From contig NZ_CP042652.1 in NCBI RefSeq assembly GCF_013177675.1, forward strand, positions 124,001-188,000: 64,000 nt of DNA. Reading direction: 5' to 3'. The translations under genes and the position numbers were made by a program. This stretch comes from Arcobacter acticola (GTDB lineage Bacteria; Campylobacterota; Campylobacteria; Campylobacterales; Arcobacteraceae). Below the pieces are notes generated by a model that saw only the letters and a program-made list of their open reading frames with translations, made no database searches and had not been told where the DNA came from. Positions 9,347-17,984 of this stretch are shown here, in pieces (positions within the stretch are counted from its first letter, which is position 1; each line of letters starts with the position of its first letter).

Positions 9347-10006
9347 ATGAAAATATTACTACTTGAAGATGATTTAATTTTAAATGAAATAATACAAGAA
9401 CACTTATTGGGGAAAAATCATAATGTAACTTCTGTTTTTTCAGGGGATGAAGCACAAGAGATAATCTACACTAAAACCTTTGATTTAATGCTTTTAGATG
9501 TAAATGTACCTAATATAAATGGCTTTGAATTATTGAAAGATTTAAGGGATAGTGGTATAAAAACACCTGCAATTTTTTTAACCTCTGCTCATATGCTAGA
9601 AGATGTAGAAAAAGGCTTTAAATCAGGTTGTGATGATTATATAAAAAAACCATTTGAACTGCGAGAATTAGATTTAAGAATAGAAAATATAAAAAGATTA
9701 CACAATATCTCACCTTCAAATAATATTGAAGTAACTAATAATATATTTCTAAATAAAGATAGTTTAACAATAAGTAATAATGGAAATAGTATTCATATTG
9801 CACAAAAAGAGAGTGAGGTATTAGAGTATTTAATAAAAAATAGAAATAAATCAGTTAGTATTGAAGAACTTAGTATAAATGTGTGGGCATATGAAGAAGC
9901 ACCAATGGCATCTACTATTAGAACTTATATTAAAAATCTTCGTAAAATTTTGGGTGAAGACTCAATTATAAATATAAGAGGAGTTGGTTATAGATTTAAC
10001 GGCTAG
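9347..10006 (+). CDS. OmpR-family response regulator (CusR-like)
   Basis: A 219-residue DNA-binding regulator. The receiver domain (1-120) has the acidic pair EDD at residues 7-9, the phospho-acceptor Asp in LMLLDVNVP (about 52) and the conserved Lys in DYIKKPFE. A winged-helix domain (about 125-219) ends in the typical TIRTYIKNLRKILGEDSI and NIRGVGYRF. It precedes its kinase and a heavy-metal efflux operon, so control of that operon in response to copper or silver is a reasonable inference. The ATG at 9347 has an AAGGAA ribosome site. Confidence 0.9.
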   Translation: MKILLLEDDLILNEIIQEHLLGKNHNVTSVFSGDEAQEIIYTKTFDLMLLDVNVPNINGFELLKDLRDSGIKTPAIFLTSAHMLEDVEKGFKSGCDDYIKKPFELRELDLRIENIKRLHNISPSNNIEVTNNIFLNKDSLTISNNGNSIHIAQKESEVLEYLIKNRNKSVSIEELSINVWAYEEAPMASTIRTYIKNLRKILGEDSIINIRGVGYRFNG

Positions 10007-11138
10007 TGAAAAAAGCACTTTTATAAGATTTCTTTCTTTATATTTGGGCTCATCTTTTTTGTTAATGTTAATGGTTGCCTTTTTTTATTTTCAAAATGAA
10101 AAAACATTATATTATGATTTAACAAAATCAAATATGCAAAATGTAGTCTCACAAATATCATCAAAAATAATATTTGCGCATATGACAAATAAGGAATTTG
10201 ATAAAAATTATTTATTAAAAACTGATGATTATAAAATATCTTTTTATGATGAAAATAAAAATAAGATATTCGGAAATTTAGAAGATAGAATTGATTTTAC
10301 AAAAACATTAATGGAACATCAAAAACATTTCATTTTAATTGATTCTTCCACTTTAGGTCATTTGGGAGTTTATTATATAGCCATTAAAGAGAATCTGTTT
10401 TTTGAGCAGATTAGTAAATTAAAAATGAGTATAGTATTTATATTTCTTTTTATTTATTTGATTATTGCAATAATAGGATTTTATTTAGCAAAGCTGTTTT
10501 TAAAGCCTATTAAAGATGAAAGAGAAAAACTTAATAACTTTATTAAAGATACGACTCATGAGTTAAATACACCCATTAGTGCTATTTTAATGTCAACAGA
10601 ATCAAATACTTTAAATGAAAAACAAATAGAGCGAATACGAATAAGCGCAAAAAGAGTATCTGAGTTGTATAAAGATTTAACATATATATTTTTACAAAAT
10701 AGTTATGATAAGAAATCTATTGAAATAGTAAATTTAAAACAGATAATAATAGATCAACTAGAGTATTTTCAACCCTTAGCAGTAAAAAAGAAAATAGATA
10801 TAAAATTGAAATTAGAAGATTTTGAATATAAAATAGATAAAGACGATTTTATAAGGATTTTTAATAATCTAATATCTAATGCAATTAAATACAACAAAAT
10901 ATCTGGAACAATAGAGATAAAACTTGAAAATAAAAGCTTAGAAATAAGTGATTCAGGCATTGGAATAGAACAAAATAAATTAAAAGATGTATTTAAAAGA
11001 TATTATAGAGCAACAACTGAGCAAGGTGGATTTGGGATAGGTCTTAGTATTGTAAATCAAATATGTAATAATTATAATATAAAAATATCAGTAAACTCAC
11101 AATTAAAAAAAGGAAGTACTTTTACTTTAACTTTTTAA
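9984..11138 (+). CDS. Sensor histidine kinase (CusS-like)
   Basis: A 384-residue membrane kinase with a TM helix near residues 15-35, a short periplasmic sensor loop, and a second TM helix near 148-170. An H-box DTTHELNTPIS follows, then N, G1 (DSGIGIE) and G2 (GGFGIGLSIV) boxes of an HATPase domain. No ATG is available: the TTG at 9984 lies 23 nt inside the preceding regulator and sits directly against GGAG, so the exact start is uncertain. It is coupled to the regulator upstream and lies 71 nt before the FixH-like gene. Confidence 0.87.
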   Translation: MVIDLTASEKSTFIRFLSLYLGSSFLLMLMVAFFYFQNEKTLYYDLTKSNMQNVVSQISSKIIFAHMTNKEFDKNYLLKTDDYKISFYDENKNKIFGNLEDRIDFTKTLMEHQKHFILIDSSTLGHLGVYYIAIKENLFFEQISKLKMSIVFIFLFIYLIIAIIGFYLAKLFLKPIKDEREKLNNFIKDTTHELNTPISAILMSTESNTLNEKQIERIRISAKRVSELYKDLTYIFLQNSYDKKSIEIVNLKQIIIDQLEYFQPLAVKKKIDIKLKLEDFEYKIDKDDFIRIFNNLISNAIKYNKISGTIEIKLENKSLEISDSGIGIEQNKLKDVFKRYYRATTEQGGFGIGLSIVNQICNNYNIKISVNSQLKKGSTFTLTF

Positions 11139-11148
11139 AACATAATCT

Positions 11149-11176
11149 ACACATTAACTCCTCACAAAATTTATAA
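11149..11176 (+). promoter_or_regulatory. Possible promoter of the FixH-Cus efflux operon
   Basis: Between the kinase stop and the FixH-like gene lie CACATTAA (11149-11156) and CACAAAATTT (11162-11171), then TATAAT at 11171-11176 as a candidate -10. The 10-mer CACAAAATTT recurs at 16961-16970 upstream of the YceI-bufferin operon, also just before a TATAAT. Use as a regulator site is inference; the motif is A+T-rich and could recur by chance. Confidence 0.3.
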
Positions 11177-11209
11177 TATACAATATATAAAAATTCTAAG
11201 GAGAAATAA

Positions 11210-11593
11210 ATGAAAAGTTTATTCAAAATATTTGCAGCATTATTAATCACAGTTGGTTTTTTAAATGCCCAAGCTTTGGAGCAAAGTGGACAAAAAGATG
11301 GTTATGACATTAAATTAAGTTCTCAAAAAAGTTTAATTGTAGGAACTAATGCTCTTGATATTGAAATTTCTAAAGATGGTGCAGTACTTACTGATGTAAA
11401 AGTAAAAATGAAAATCTTTATGCCTGAAATGCCAGGAATGCCTTATATGGAGTATGAAGATAAAGCTGTATTAGAAAACGGAGTTTATAAAGTAAATATT
11501 AACTTTAGTATGTCAGGAACATGGCAATATCATTTAAAATTTAAAACAAAAGATGATGCAGTTCATACAGTTAAAGGTAGTATAAATTTATAA
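11210..11593 (+). CDS. Secreted FixH/YtkA-like domain protein
   Basis: 127 residues with a signal peptide (MKSLFKIFAALLITVGFLNAQA). The mature part is a YtkA/FixH-type beta-sandwich with a Met-rich centre: KMKIFMPEMPGMPYMEYED holds five methionines that could bind Cu(I) or Ag(I). It ends in the typical GTWQYHLKF segment. Proteins of this kind are often encoded at the head of Cus-type efflux operons. It has a strong AAGGAGA ribosome site and its stop overlaps the next ATG by 1 nt, so it is the first gene of the efflux operon. Metal binding is inference from the methionines and context. Confidence 0.75.
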   Translation: MKSLFKIFAALLITVGFLNAQALEQSGQKDGYDIKLSSQKSLIVGTNALDIEISKDGAVLTDVKVKMKIFMPEMPGMPYMEYEDKAVLENGVYKVNINFSMSGTWQYHLKFKTKDDAVHTVKGSINL

Positions 11594-12789
11594 TGAAAAA
11601 GATATTACTATGCTTTAGTCTTACTGTTTGCCTATTATCAGCTGTGACAATAGATGAGCTAGTAAAGAATACAAATGAGAATAATTATGATTTAAAAAGT
11701 ATAGATAAGTCAATTGAAGTGGCAAATCATCAAATCTCACTATCTAAAAAGTGGCAAAATCCTACTTTGTCACTTGGATTAAATGACTTATGGCTTAACG
11801 ATTTAAGTTCAAGAGATAAAGAGGCTATGCAAGCCTCTTTTATAGGCTTATCACAAGTAATTCCAACAGGTTCAAAATTAGAAATAAAAGAGAAAATTGC
11901 CCAAAAAGATAGAAATATACAAATACTAAATCTTGAAGATAAAAAGCTAGAGTTAGAATCGAAAGTTTATGAGTATGTATATACTATTTTACTTTTAGAA
12001 AAAAAATATAATCTTTTAGAGTCTTATGAACAAAATATTAAAAAGCTAGAAGCTCTATTTACTTCTTTATATAAATATCAAAAAGTTACTCAAAATGAGA
12101 TATTAAATTCGCAAATATCGGCTTTAGATATAGGTTTACAAAAACAAAATCTTAAAAATATGATTGATAATTCATACTTAAAATTAGAGCAAATCACATA
12201 TACTAAGATTGATAAAATTGATGAAAATATTGATATAAAAAAGATAAACTTATTAACTATAAAGCAAGAGCACCCAAAGTTTAAAACCCTTGAGGAAATG
12301 GCAAATAAATCAAAAAATATGGCAGATTTAGAGGCTGAAAAAAAGATTCCTGATTTAATGCTAAATGTGGCTTATTTTCAAAGAGATTCAAAGTTTAATG
12401 ACTATGTAAATGTTAGTGTTAGTTTTCCACTTCCTATATATGATACAGAAAATACAGCTAGACTTCAAGCTAAAATGAATATGAATGAGACAAACGATAG
12501 ATTAGAACAGTTAAAACATAACTTTTCAATGCAAGGTGAAATATTAAAAAATAGTTTAAATAGTTCATATACAAATTACAATTTAATAGAAGAAAAAATA
12601 ATACCAATTAAAGAAAAAATACAAAAAAATATAGAGACATACAATAGCTTTGATAAGATTAAACCCCAAGAAAGTATTAAAAACTTAAATGAGTTAATAT
12701 CTTATGAAACAAAAGCGATAGATGAACTACAAAAATATTATGAAGCTTATTCTGCTTTATTATATTTTACAAATAAAGGCATAAAATGA
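11593..12789 (+). CDS. TolC-family outer-membrane efflux protein (CusC-like)
   Basis: 398 residues with a signal peptide (about 1-18) and two long helical repeats typical of outer-membrane efflux channels. The repeat KWQNPTLSLGLNDLW near residue 45 and its counterpart EKKIPDLMLNVAYFQRD near 252 mark the start of each half. It would form the exit duct of the tripartite pump with the next two products. It overlaps the adaptor gene by 4 nt (ATGA). Substrate assignment rests on the CusA-type pump downstream. Confidence 0.87.
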   Translation: MKKILLCFSLTVCLLSAVTIDELVKNTNENNYDLKSIDKSIEVANHQISLSKKWQNPTLSLGLNDLWLNDLSSRDKEAMQASFIGLSQVIPTGSKLEIKEKIAQKDRNIQILNLEDKKLELESKVYEYVYTILLLEKKYNLLESYEQNIKKLEALFTSLYKYQKVTQNEILNSQISALDIGLQKQNLKNMIDNSYLKLEQITYTKIDKIDENIDIKKINLLTIKQEHPKFKTLEEMANKSKNMADLEAEKKIPDLMLNVAYFQRDSKFNDYVNVSVSFPLPIYDTENTARLQAKMNMNETNDRLEQLKHNFSMQGEILKNSLNSSYTNYNLIEEKIIPIKEKIQKNIETYNSFDKIKPQESIKNLNELISYETKAIDELQKYYEAYSALLYFTNKGIK

Positions 12790-13799
12790 TTAAAAGTATA
12801 AAGATAATATTACTAAGCACCCTACTTTTAGGATCTGCATTAAACGCTGAAATTATAGAAGCCAAACAACTATTTAATAAGAAAATAGTAAAAGTAAAAA
12901 AAGAAGAATTAGCTCAAACAAAAAGTTTTTATGGAATAACAAAAATAGATGAAAGCTCATTGTTTGATATTGTAAGTAGATTTGATGGTTATATTACAAA
13001 GTTAAATGCGAATAAAACATATATGTCAATAAAAAAAGGTGAACCCCTATACTCTATTTATTCGGATGATATTTTAAGTATACAAAGTGAACTTCAAATA
13101 GCTAATGATTTTAATAAAAATATCTATAATTCAACACTTAAAAGACTAGATAATTTTGCAATTTCAAAATCCGAACAACAAAAAATAAAAAATGCAAAAG
13201 TAAATGAAAATGGTATAGTGGTTACCTCACCTGTAAATGGTATCTTACTTGAAAAAAAAATAAATAACTCAAGTGCCGTAAAAAAGGGAACTACCCTACT
13301 TCAACTTGCTTCTTTAGATAAAATTTGGTTTATTAGTTCTATTTACCAAAGTGACTTATCTTATGTAAAAAAAGGTATGGAAGCACAAATATCTATTGAT
13401 GGATTACATTCTAGCATAAAATCAACTATTGATTTTATCTACCCTACTTTTGATGAAAAAACAAAAACAGTTGATGTAAGATTTATACTTGATAATACAA
13501 ATAATGAATTAGTTCCAAGTATGTTTGGGAAAATTGATTTAACAGTAAATAAATCTCTTGTTTTAACACTACCAAAAACAGCTGTTTTAAAAAAAGCTGA
13601 TTCTTTTTATGTTTTTAAACCTACTTCAGATAGAGAATTTGAACCTATAAAAATAAATGCAAAAAGAGTATCTTCAAATAAGTATGAAATACTTGGTGGA
13701 TTAAAAGAAAATGATGAAGTTATAAACAATGCCCTATTCTTGCTTGATTCTGATGCTATTACAAATGCATTATATGAATCTGATAATGAAGATTGGTAG
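12786..13799 (+). CDS. Periplasmic adaptor (membrane fusion) subunit of a heavy-metal RND pump (CusB-like)
   Basis: 337 residues with a signal peptide ending near LNAEIIEA. The lipoyl/barrel-sandwich halves are SRFDGYITKLNANK and VTSPVNGILLEKKI, separated by a short helical hairpin. A beta-barrel domain and a membrane-proximal domain follow. It links the inner-membrane pump to the TolC-like channel. No His-rich or Met-rich N-terminal extension like that of E. coli CusB is seen. It sits between the channel and pump genes with 6 nt to the pump start. Confidence 0.87.
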   Translation: MIKSIKIILLSTLLLGSALNAEIIEAKQLFNKKIVKVKKEELAQTKSFYGITKIDESSLFDIVSRFDGYITKLNANKTYMSIKKGEPLYSIYSDDILSIQSELQIANDFNKNIYNSTLKRLDNFAISKSEQQKIKNAKVNENGIVVTSPVNGILLEKKINNSSAVKKGTTLLQLASLDKIWFISSIYQSDLSYVKKGMEAQISIDGLHSSIKSTIDFIYPTFDEKTKTVDVRFILDNTNNELVPSMFGKIDLTVNKSLVLTLPKTAVLKKADSFYVFKPTSDREFEPIKINAKRVSSNKYEILGGLKENDEVINNALFLLDSDAITNALYESDNEDW

Positions 13800-13805
13800 G
13801 GAAAA

Positions 13806-16800
13806 ATGGTAGAAAGTATAATCTCATATAGTGTTAGAAATAAGTTTTTAGTGCTATTTTCAGTAATCATTTTAACTTTTGCATCTTTGTGGGCTGTAAA
13901 AAATACAAGTTTAGATGCCTTACCTGATTTATCTCCACCTCAAGTTATAGTTCAAGTTGAATGGAAAGGTCAAAGTCCAAAAACAATTGAAGAGCAAATA
14001 TCATATCCTTTGATTTCAAATTTAATGTCTTTGCCAAATATTGATACAGTTAGAGCCATGAGTTCATTTTCAAATGCAATGATTTATATTATTTTTAAAG
14101 ATGGAACTGATATTTATGATTCAAGAAGCAGAATTTTAGAGCAGTTATCAACTCTTCAAGGAACATTTCCAGAAGGTTCAACTGTGCAAATAGGCCCTGA
14201 TGCCACAGGTGTTGGTTGGGCTTATGAATATGCTTTAACATCAAAAACAAAAAGCTTAGATGAGCTTAGAACTTTACAAGATTATTACTATAAATTTGCT
14301 CTTTTAGGGGTTGACGGAGTAAGTGAAATTGCATCAATTGGTGGTTTTGTTAAAAATTATGAAATCACACTAAATCAAGATAAATTAGTTCAATATGATT
14401 TAAGTATAGATGATGTTAAAAAAGCATTAGCAAATAATAATGATGAAAAAGGTGGAAGAATTATCTTAGAAAATGGCTATGAGCATATGATTCAAGCCAA
14501 AGCTTACCTAAAAAATGTTTTTGATATAGAAAACATTACAGTTAAAACTTTTAATTCAATTCCTTTAAAAATAAAAGATATAGCAAATGTAAATATTACA
14601 TCATCAAATAGAAGAGGAATGGTTGATTTAAACGGACAGGGTGATACTGTTGGAGGGATTGTAGTTGTTAGGTTTGGTGAAAATCCATATGCAGTTATAA
14701 AAGCTGTAAAAGCAAAGCTAGAAACTCTAAAAGTTGATGATGTTGAAGTAATTGAAACTTATGATAGAACTTCATTAATTGATAAAGCTATTGATACTTT
14801 AAAAAATACATTGATTGAAGAATCAATTATTGTAATGATAATTAGTGGATTATTCTTATTTCACTTTAGAAGTGCATTAATTATAATTATAACCTTGCCA
14901 ATAACTGTATTAATCACTTTTTTAATGATGAAAGCTTTTGGGATGGGCTCAAATATTATGAGTTTAGGTGGAATTGCAATAGCCATTGGAGCAATGGTTG
15001 ATGCCACTATTGTAATGGTTGAAAATGCACATAAATATTTGCAAGGAAAAGAAAATATTTCAAATAGTGAAAGAATTGAGATAATTATAAAATCAGCCAA
15101 ACAAGTTGGGCGACCAATATTTTTTGCTCTTATTTTAGTAGTTGTTTCTTTCTTACCAATATTTGCACTAACTGGACAAGAAGGGCGATTATTTGGTCCA
15201 TTAGCTTTCACTAAATCATTTGCAATGATTAGTGGGGCAATATTATCAATTACAATAGTTCCTATTTTAATGGTATTTTTAATTCGTGGAAAAATAATGG
15301 CTGAAGATAAAAATATATTAAATAAATTTTTCATAATGCTATATTCTCCACTTCTAAAAATTTCATTAAAACTTAGATATTTAGTTGTGGTGATTTTTAT
15401 TGGAACAATAATTCTTGCATATCCAGTTTATAAAAAACAAAATTGGGAATTTATGCCTATGATGAATGAACAGGTTTTTATGTATATGCCTGTAACTCCT
15501 TATGGAATAGGGATTGATTTAGCCAAAGAACTAACAAATAAAACAAATATAGTTTTAAAATCATTTCCAGAAGTTGATACTGTTTTTGGAAAAGCAGGGC
15601 GAGCACAAACAGCAACAGATCCCGCGCCATTAGCAATGATAGAAACAATAGTTACATTTAAACCAGAATCACAATGGCGAGAAGGAATGACATATAAAAA
15701 ACTAATGGAAGAAATGAATAAAAAGTTAGAAGTAGCAGGGCTAATTAATTCTTGGACTTATCCAATTAGAGGAAGAATTGATATGCTTCTAACAGGTATT
15801 AGAACACCTTTAGGAATTAAACTATATGGAAATAATCATGAGCAGTTAGAAAAAACAGCAGGAATAATTGAGCAAAAATTAAAAAAATTTGATAAAACAC
15901 TATCTGTTTCAACTGATAAAATAAATTCAGGTTATTATTTAAATATTGATATAAAAGAGGAGATGATTGCAAGATATGGAATTAGTAAAAATGATGTGAT
16001 ATCAACTATTTCTTTAGGAGTTGCAGGAGGACAAATATCTACATTTATAGATAAATTAGAAAGATATCCAATTACACTTAGATTTGAAACAACTCAAAGA
16101 GAGGATTTAATTAGTCTAGAAAATTTACAAGTTAAAACTAAATTAGGTTTTCAGCCTTTAAAAATGTTTGCTAATTTAGAGTATGAAGAGGGACCATCTG
16201 TAATAAAATCTGAAAAAGCATTAAATGTAAATTTTATATATATTACCCCAAAAGATGGCATATCTGCTAATCAATATAAAGAAGAAGCAAAAGAGTTGTT
16301 AAAAGATATAAAACTACCAAGTGGTTACTACTATGAGTGGGCAGGGCAGAGTGAATATTTAGAATCAGCTTTACAAAGACTTATTTATATTATTCCATTA
16401 ACTTTTGTGATTATATTTGTTCTTATATATTTAGCTTTAAGAAATTTAACATATACAATGATAATTTTCTTTACATTACCATTTGCTCTAACAGGAGGAA
16501 TATTTTATTTAGAGTTCTTGAATTTTAATATATCAATTGCTGTTATTGTAGGCTTTTTAGCACTACTTGGAGTTGCTGCTGAAACATCAATAGTAATGTT
16601 AGTTTATTTGCATGAAGCAATGCATGAGCTAAATGAAAAAAAATTACAAATAGATAAATCAGATATCTTTAATGCAATTTATAAAGGAGCGGTTTTAAGA
16701 TTAAGACCAAAACTTATGACCTTATTTGCAATTTTAGGTGGTTTAATTCCAATTATGTATATACATGGGGTTGGAAGTGAAGTAATGCAAAGAATTGCTG

Positions 16801-16922
16801 CTCCTATGATTGGAGGGATGCTTTCTTCGGCATTTTTAACTTTAATTATCATTCCTTCGATATTTTATATTCTTGCAATTAGAAAAAATGGAAAAATGCA
16901 AGAGGCTGATTTGCCTCATTAA
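13806..16922 (+). CDS. cusA: CusA-type heavy-metal RND efflux pump (Cu(I)/Ag(I))
   Basis: 1038 residues, normal for HME-RND pumps. Proton-relay residues are in the TM4 segment GAMVDATIVMVENAHKYL, and SFLPIFALTGQEGRLFGPLA is the usual motif. The three methionines that form the CusA metal site match by motif: FMYMPVTP, DPAPLAMIET and RIDMLLTGI. This supports monovalent copper or silver rather than zinc or cobalt. It is the last gene of the FixH-channel-adaptor-pump operon, 91 nt before a YceI gene. Confidence 0.92.
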   Translation: MVESIISYSVRNKFLVLFSVIILTFASLWAVKNTSLDALPDLSPPQVIVQVEWKGQSPKTIEEQISYPLISNLMSLPNIDTVRAMSSFSNAMIYIIFKDGTDIYDSRSRILEQLSTLQGTFPEGSTVQIGPDATGVGWAYEYALTSKTKSLDELRTLQDYYYKFALLGVDGVSEIASIGGFVKNYEITLNQDKLVQYDLSIDDVKKALANNNDEKGGRIILENGYEHMIQAKAYLKNVFDIENITVKTFNSIPLKIKDIANVNITSSNRRGMVDLNGQGDTVGGIVVVRFGENPYAVIKAVKAKLETLKVDDVEVIETYDRTSLIDKAIDTLKNTLIEESIIVMIISGLFLFHFRSALIIIITLPITVLITFLMMKAFGMGSNIMSLGGIAIAIGAMVDATIVMVENAHKYLQGKENISNSERIEIIIKSAKQVGRPIFFALILVVVSFLPIFALTGQEGRLFGPLAFTKSFAMISGAILSITIVPILMVFLIRGKIMAEDKNILNKFFIMLYSPLLKISLKLRYLVVVIFIGTIILAYPVYKKQNWEFMPMMNEQVFMYMPVTPYGIGIDLAKELTNKTNIVLKSFPEVDTVFGKAGRAQTATDPAPLAMIETIVTFKPESQWREGMTYKKLMEEMNKKLEVAGLINSWTYPIRGRIDMLLTGIRTPLGIKLYGNNHEQLEKTAGIIEQKLKKFDKTLSVSTDKINSGYYLNIDIKEEMIARYGISKNDVISTISLGVAGGQISTFIDKLERYPITLRFETTQREDLISLENLQVKTKLGFQPLKMFANLEYEEGPSVIKSEKALNVNFIYITPKDGISANQYKEEAKELLKDIKLPSGYYYEWAGQSEYLESALQRLIYIIPLTFVIIFVLIYLALRNLTYTMIIFFTLPFALTGGIFYLEFLNFNISIAVIVGFLALLGVAAETSIVMLVYLHEAMHELNEKKLQIDKSDIFNAIYKGAVLRLRPKLMTLFAILGGLIPIMYIHGVGSEVMQRIAAPMIGGMLSSAFLTLIIIPSIFYILAIRKNGKMQEADLPH

Positions 16923-16950
16923 GTTAAATAAATAAAATAATATAATCTAA

Positions 16951-16979
16951 ACAGTTACTACACAAAATTTTATTATAAT
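16951..16979 (+). promoter_or_regulatory. Possible promoter of the YceI-bufferin operon
   Basis: CACAAAATTT (16961-16970) sits just before TATAAT (16974-16979), in the same arrangement as upstream of the FixH-like gene at 11162. A shared operator for the adjacent response regulator is possible but unproven. Confidence 0.3.
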
Positions 16980-17013
16980 TTCTAAGTAACTTGAATAAAT
17001 ATAAGGAGAGAAA

Positions 17014-17592
17014 ATGAATTTTTTAACAAAAGTAACAAGTGCCTTAGTACTAACAGCTGGATTAGCAAGTGCAAGTGTTTATACACTTGATGCAGGTCAT
17101 ACAAATGTAGGATTTTCAGTAAAACACTTAATGATTACAAATGTAAAGGGTGATTTTAAAAAATATGATGCAACAATTGATTTTGATGCAGCTACAAAAA
17201 ATTTTAAAGTTTTTAAAGCAAATATTGACACAGCATCAGTTAATACAGGTATTGAGAAAAGAGATAACCATTTAAAAAGTGACGACTTCTTCTTATCTGA
17301 AAAATTCCCAAAAATGACTTTTGAAATGAAATCTTATGAATCTAATGGTGATGAAGGTAAAATGACTGGTGACCTTACAATCAGAGGTATTACAAAATCG
17401 GTTGTTTTAGATGTTGAAGATCTAGCAACAATAAAAGATTTTGAAGGTAATACTAGAGTTGGATTTACTTTAAATGGTAAAATCAATAGAATGGATTATG
17501 ATTTAAAATGGAATAAAGCATTGGAACTAGGTGGAGTTGCAGTTAGTGAAGAAGTAAAAATTATCGTTGACGTTCAAGCAAAAGAAAAGTAA
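17014..17592 (+). CDS. YceI-family periplasmic lipocalin-like protein (copy 1)
   Basis: 192 residues with a signal peptide (about 1-20, cleavage after LASAS). The family pattern is clear: DAGHTNVGFSVKHLMITNVKG, KRDNHLKSDDFF, KFPKMTFE, LTIRGITKSV and RMDYDLKWN. YceI proteins form a beta-barrel that binds polyisoprenoids; related proteins are linked to oxidative or metal stress. It has a strong AAGGAGAG ribosome site and is the first gene ahead of the bufferin cassette (56 nt gap). A second YceI gene lies at 38.4 kb. Confidence 0.92.
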   Translation: MNFLTKVTSALVLTAGLASASVYTLDAGHTNVGFSVKHLMITNVKGDFKKYDATIDFDAATKNFKVFKANIDTASVNTGIEKRDNHLKSDDFFLSEKFPKMTFEMKSYESNGDEGKMTGDLTIRGITKSVVLDVEDLATIKDFEGNTRVGFTLNGKINRMDYDLKWNKALELGGVAVSEEVKIIVDVQAKEK

Positions 17593-17647
17593 AAATTAAG
17601 TAAAAAATTTTAAAACATAATGAATAAATATAAAAAAAGGATATAAA

Positions 17648-17959
17648 ATGAATAATAAAATGAAATTAGCAGGTTTAATTTTAGGAGCAGCACTTACAAC
17701 ATCAGCAGCATATGCAGCAAATGGTTCTTGTGGAGCAGGTAAATGTGGTGGAGATATGAAGAAAGAAGTTACTGAAAAAGCAGCAGGTTCATGTGGAGCA
17801 GGTAAATGTGGTGGAGATATGAAAAAAGAAGTTACTGAAAAAGCAGCAGGTTCTTGTGGAGCAGGTAAATGTGGTGGAGATATGAAAAAAGAGATGAAAT
17901 CTGAAATGAAAGAAAAAGCTACAGGTTCTTGTGGTGCTGGTAAATGTGGAAGCAAATAA
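17648..17959 (+). CDS. Bufferin-type RiPP precursor: secreted Cys-rich peptide with four SCGAGKCG motifs
   Basis: 103 residues. A Sec signal peptide (KLAGLILGAALTTSAAYA, cleavage near residue 23) is followed by GSCGAGKCGGDMKKEVTEKAA at residue 26, repeated at 47 and 68; a final GSCGAGKCGSK starts at 93. Cysteines fall at 28/33, 49/54, 70/75 and 95/100. Precursors of the bufferin/oxazolin (HvfA-like) family carry EGKCG repeats whose cysteines are modified by a DUF692/MNIO enzyme and then bind copper. Here the motif reads AGKCG. The enzyme and its partner follow directly, which makes the assignment strong despite the simple sequence. Chemistry and copper binding are inferred from the family. 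Confidence 0.85.
   Translation: MNNKMKLAGLILGAALTTSAAYAANGSCGAGKCGGDMKKEVTEKAAGSCGAGKCGGDMKKEVTEKAAGSCGAGKCGGDMKKEMKSEMKEKATGSCGAGKCGSK
17723..17940 (+). repeat. 63-bp in-frame tandem repeats inside the bufferin precursor
   Basis: Near-identical 63-bp units begin at 17723, 17786 and 17849, differing at only a few third positions (for example TCT/TCA at the Ser codon). A partial fourth unit begins at 17924 after 75 bp. Each unit encodes one SCGAGKCGG motif plus a Lys/Glu-rich linker. The near-identity points to recent duplication and possible copy-number change between strains. Confidence 0.9.
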
Positions 17960-17984
17960 TTAAAGCTTCTACAAAAGATATAAT

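Noticed and set aside
14861-15334. 157-residue minus-strand frame inside cusA
   Set aside because: Opposite strand of a conserved pump gene; Ile/Lys/Asn-rich composition expected from reverse reading of TM segments.
17723-17940. Repeats considered as a CRISPR array
   Set aside because: The units are contiguous, in frame and coding, with no unique spacers.
17596-17955. 119-residue minus-strand frame with repeated P-H-L-P-A-P-Q-E-P strings
   Set aside because: It is the mirror of the bufferin precursor repeats. No ribosome site, and the plus-strand frame has a signal peptide and partner genes.
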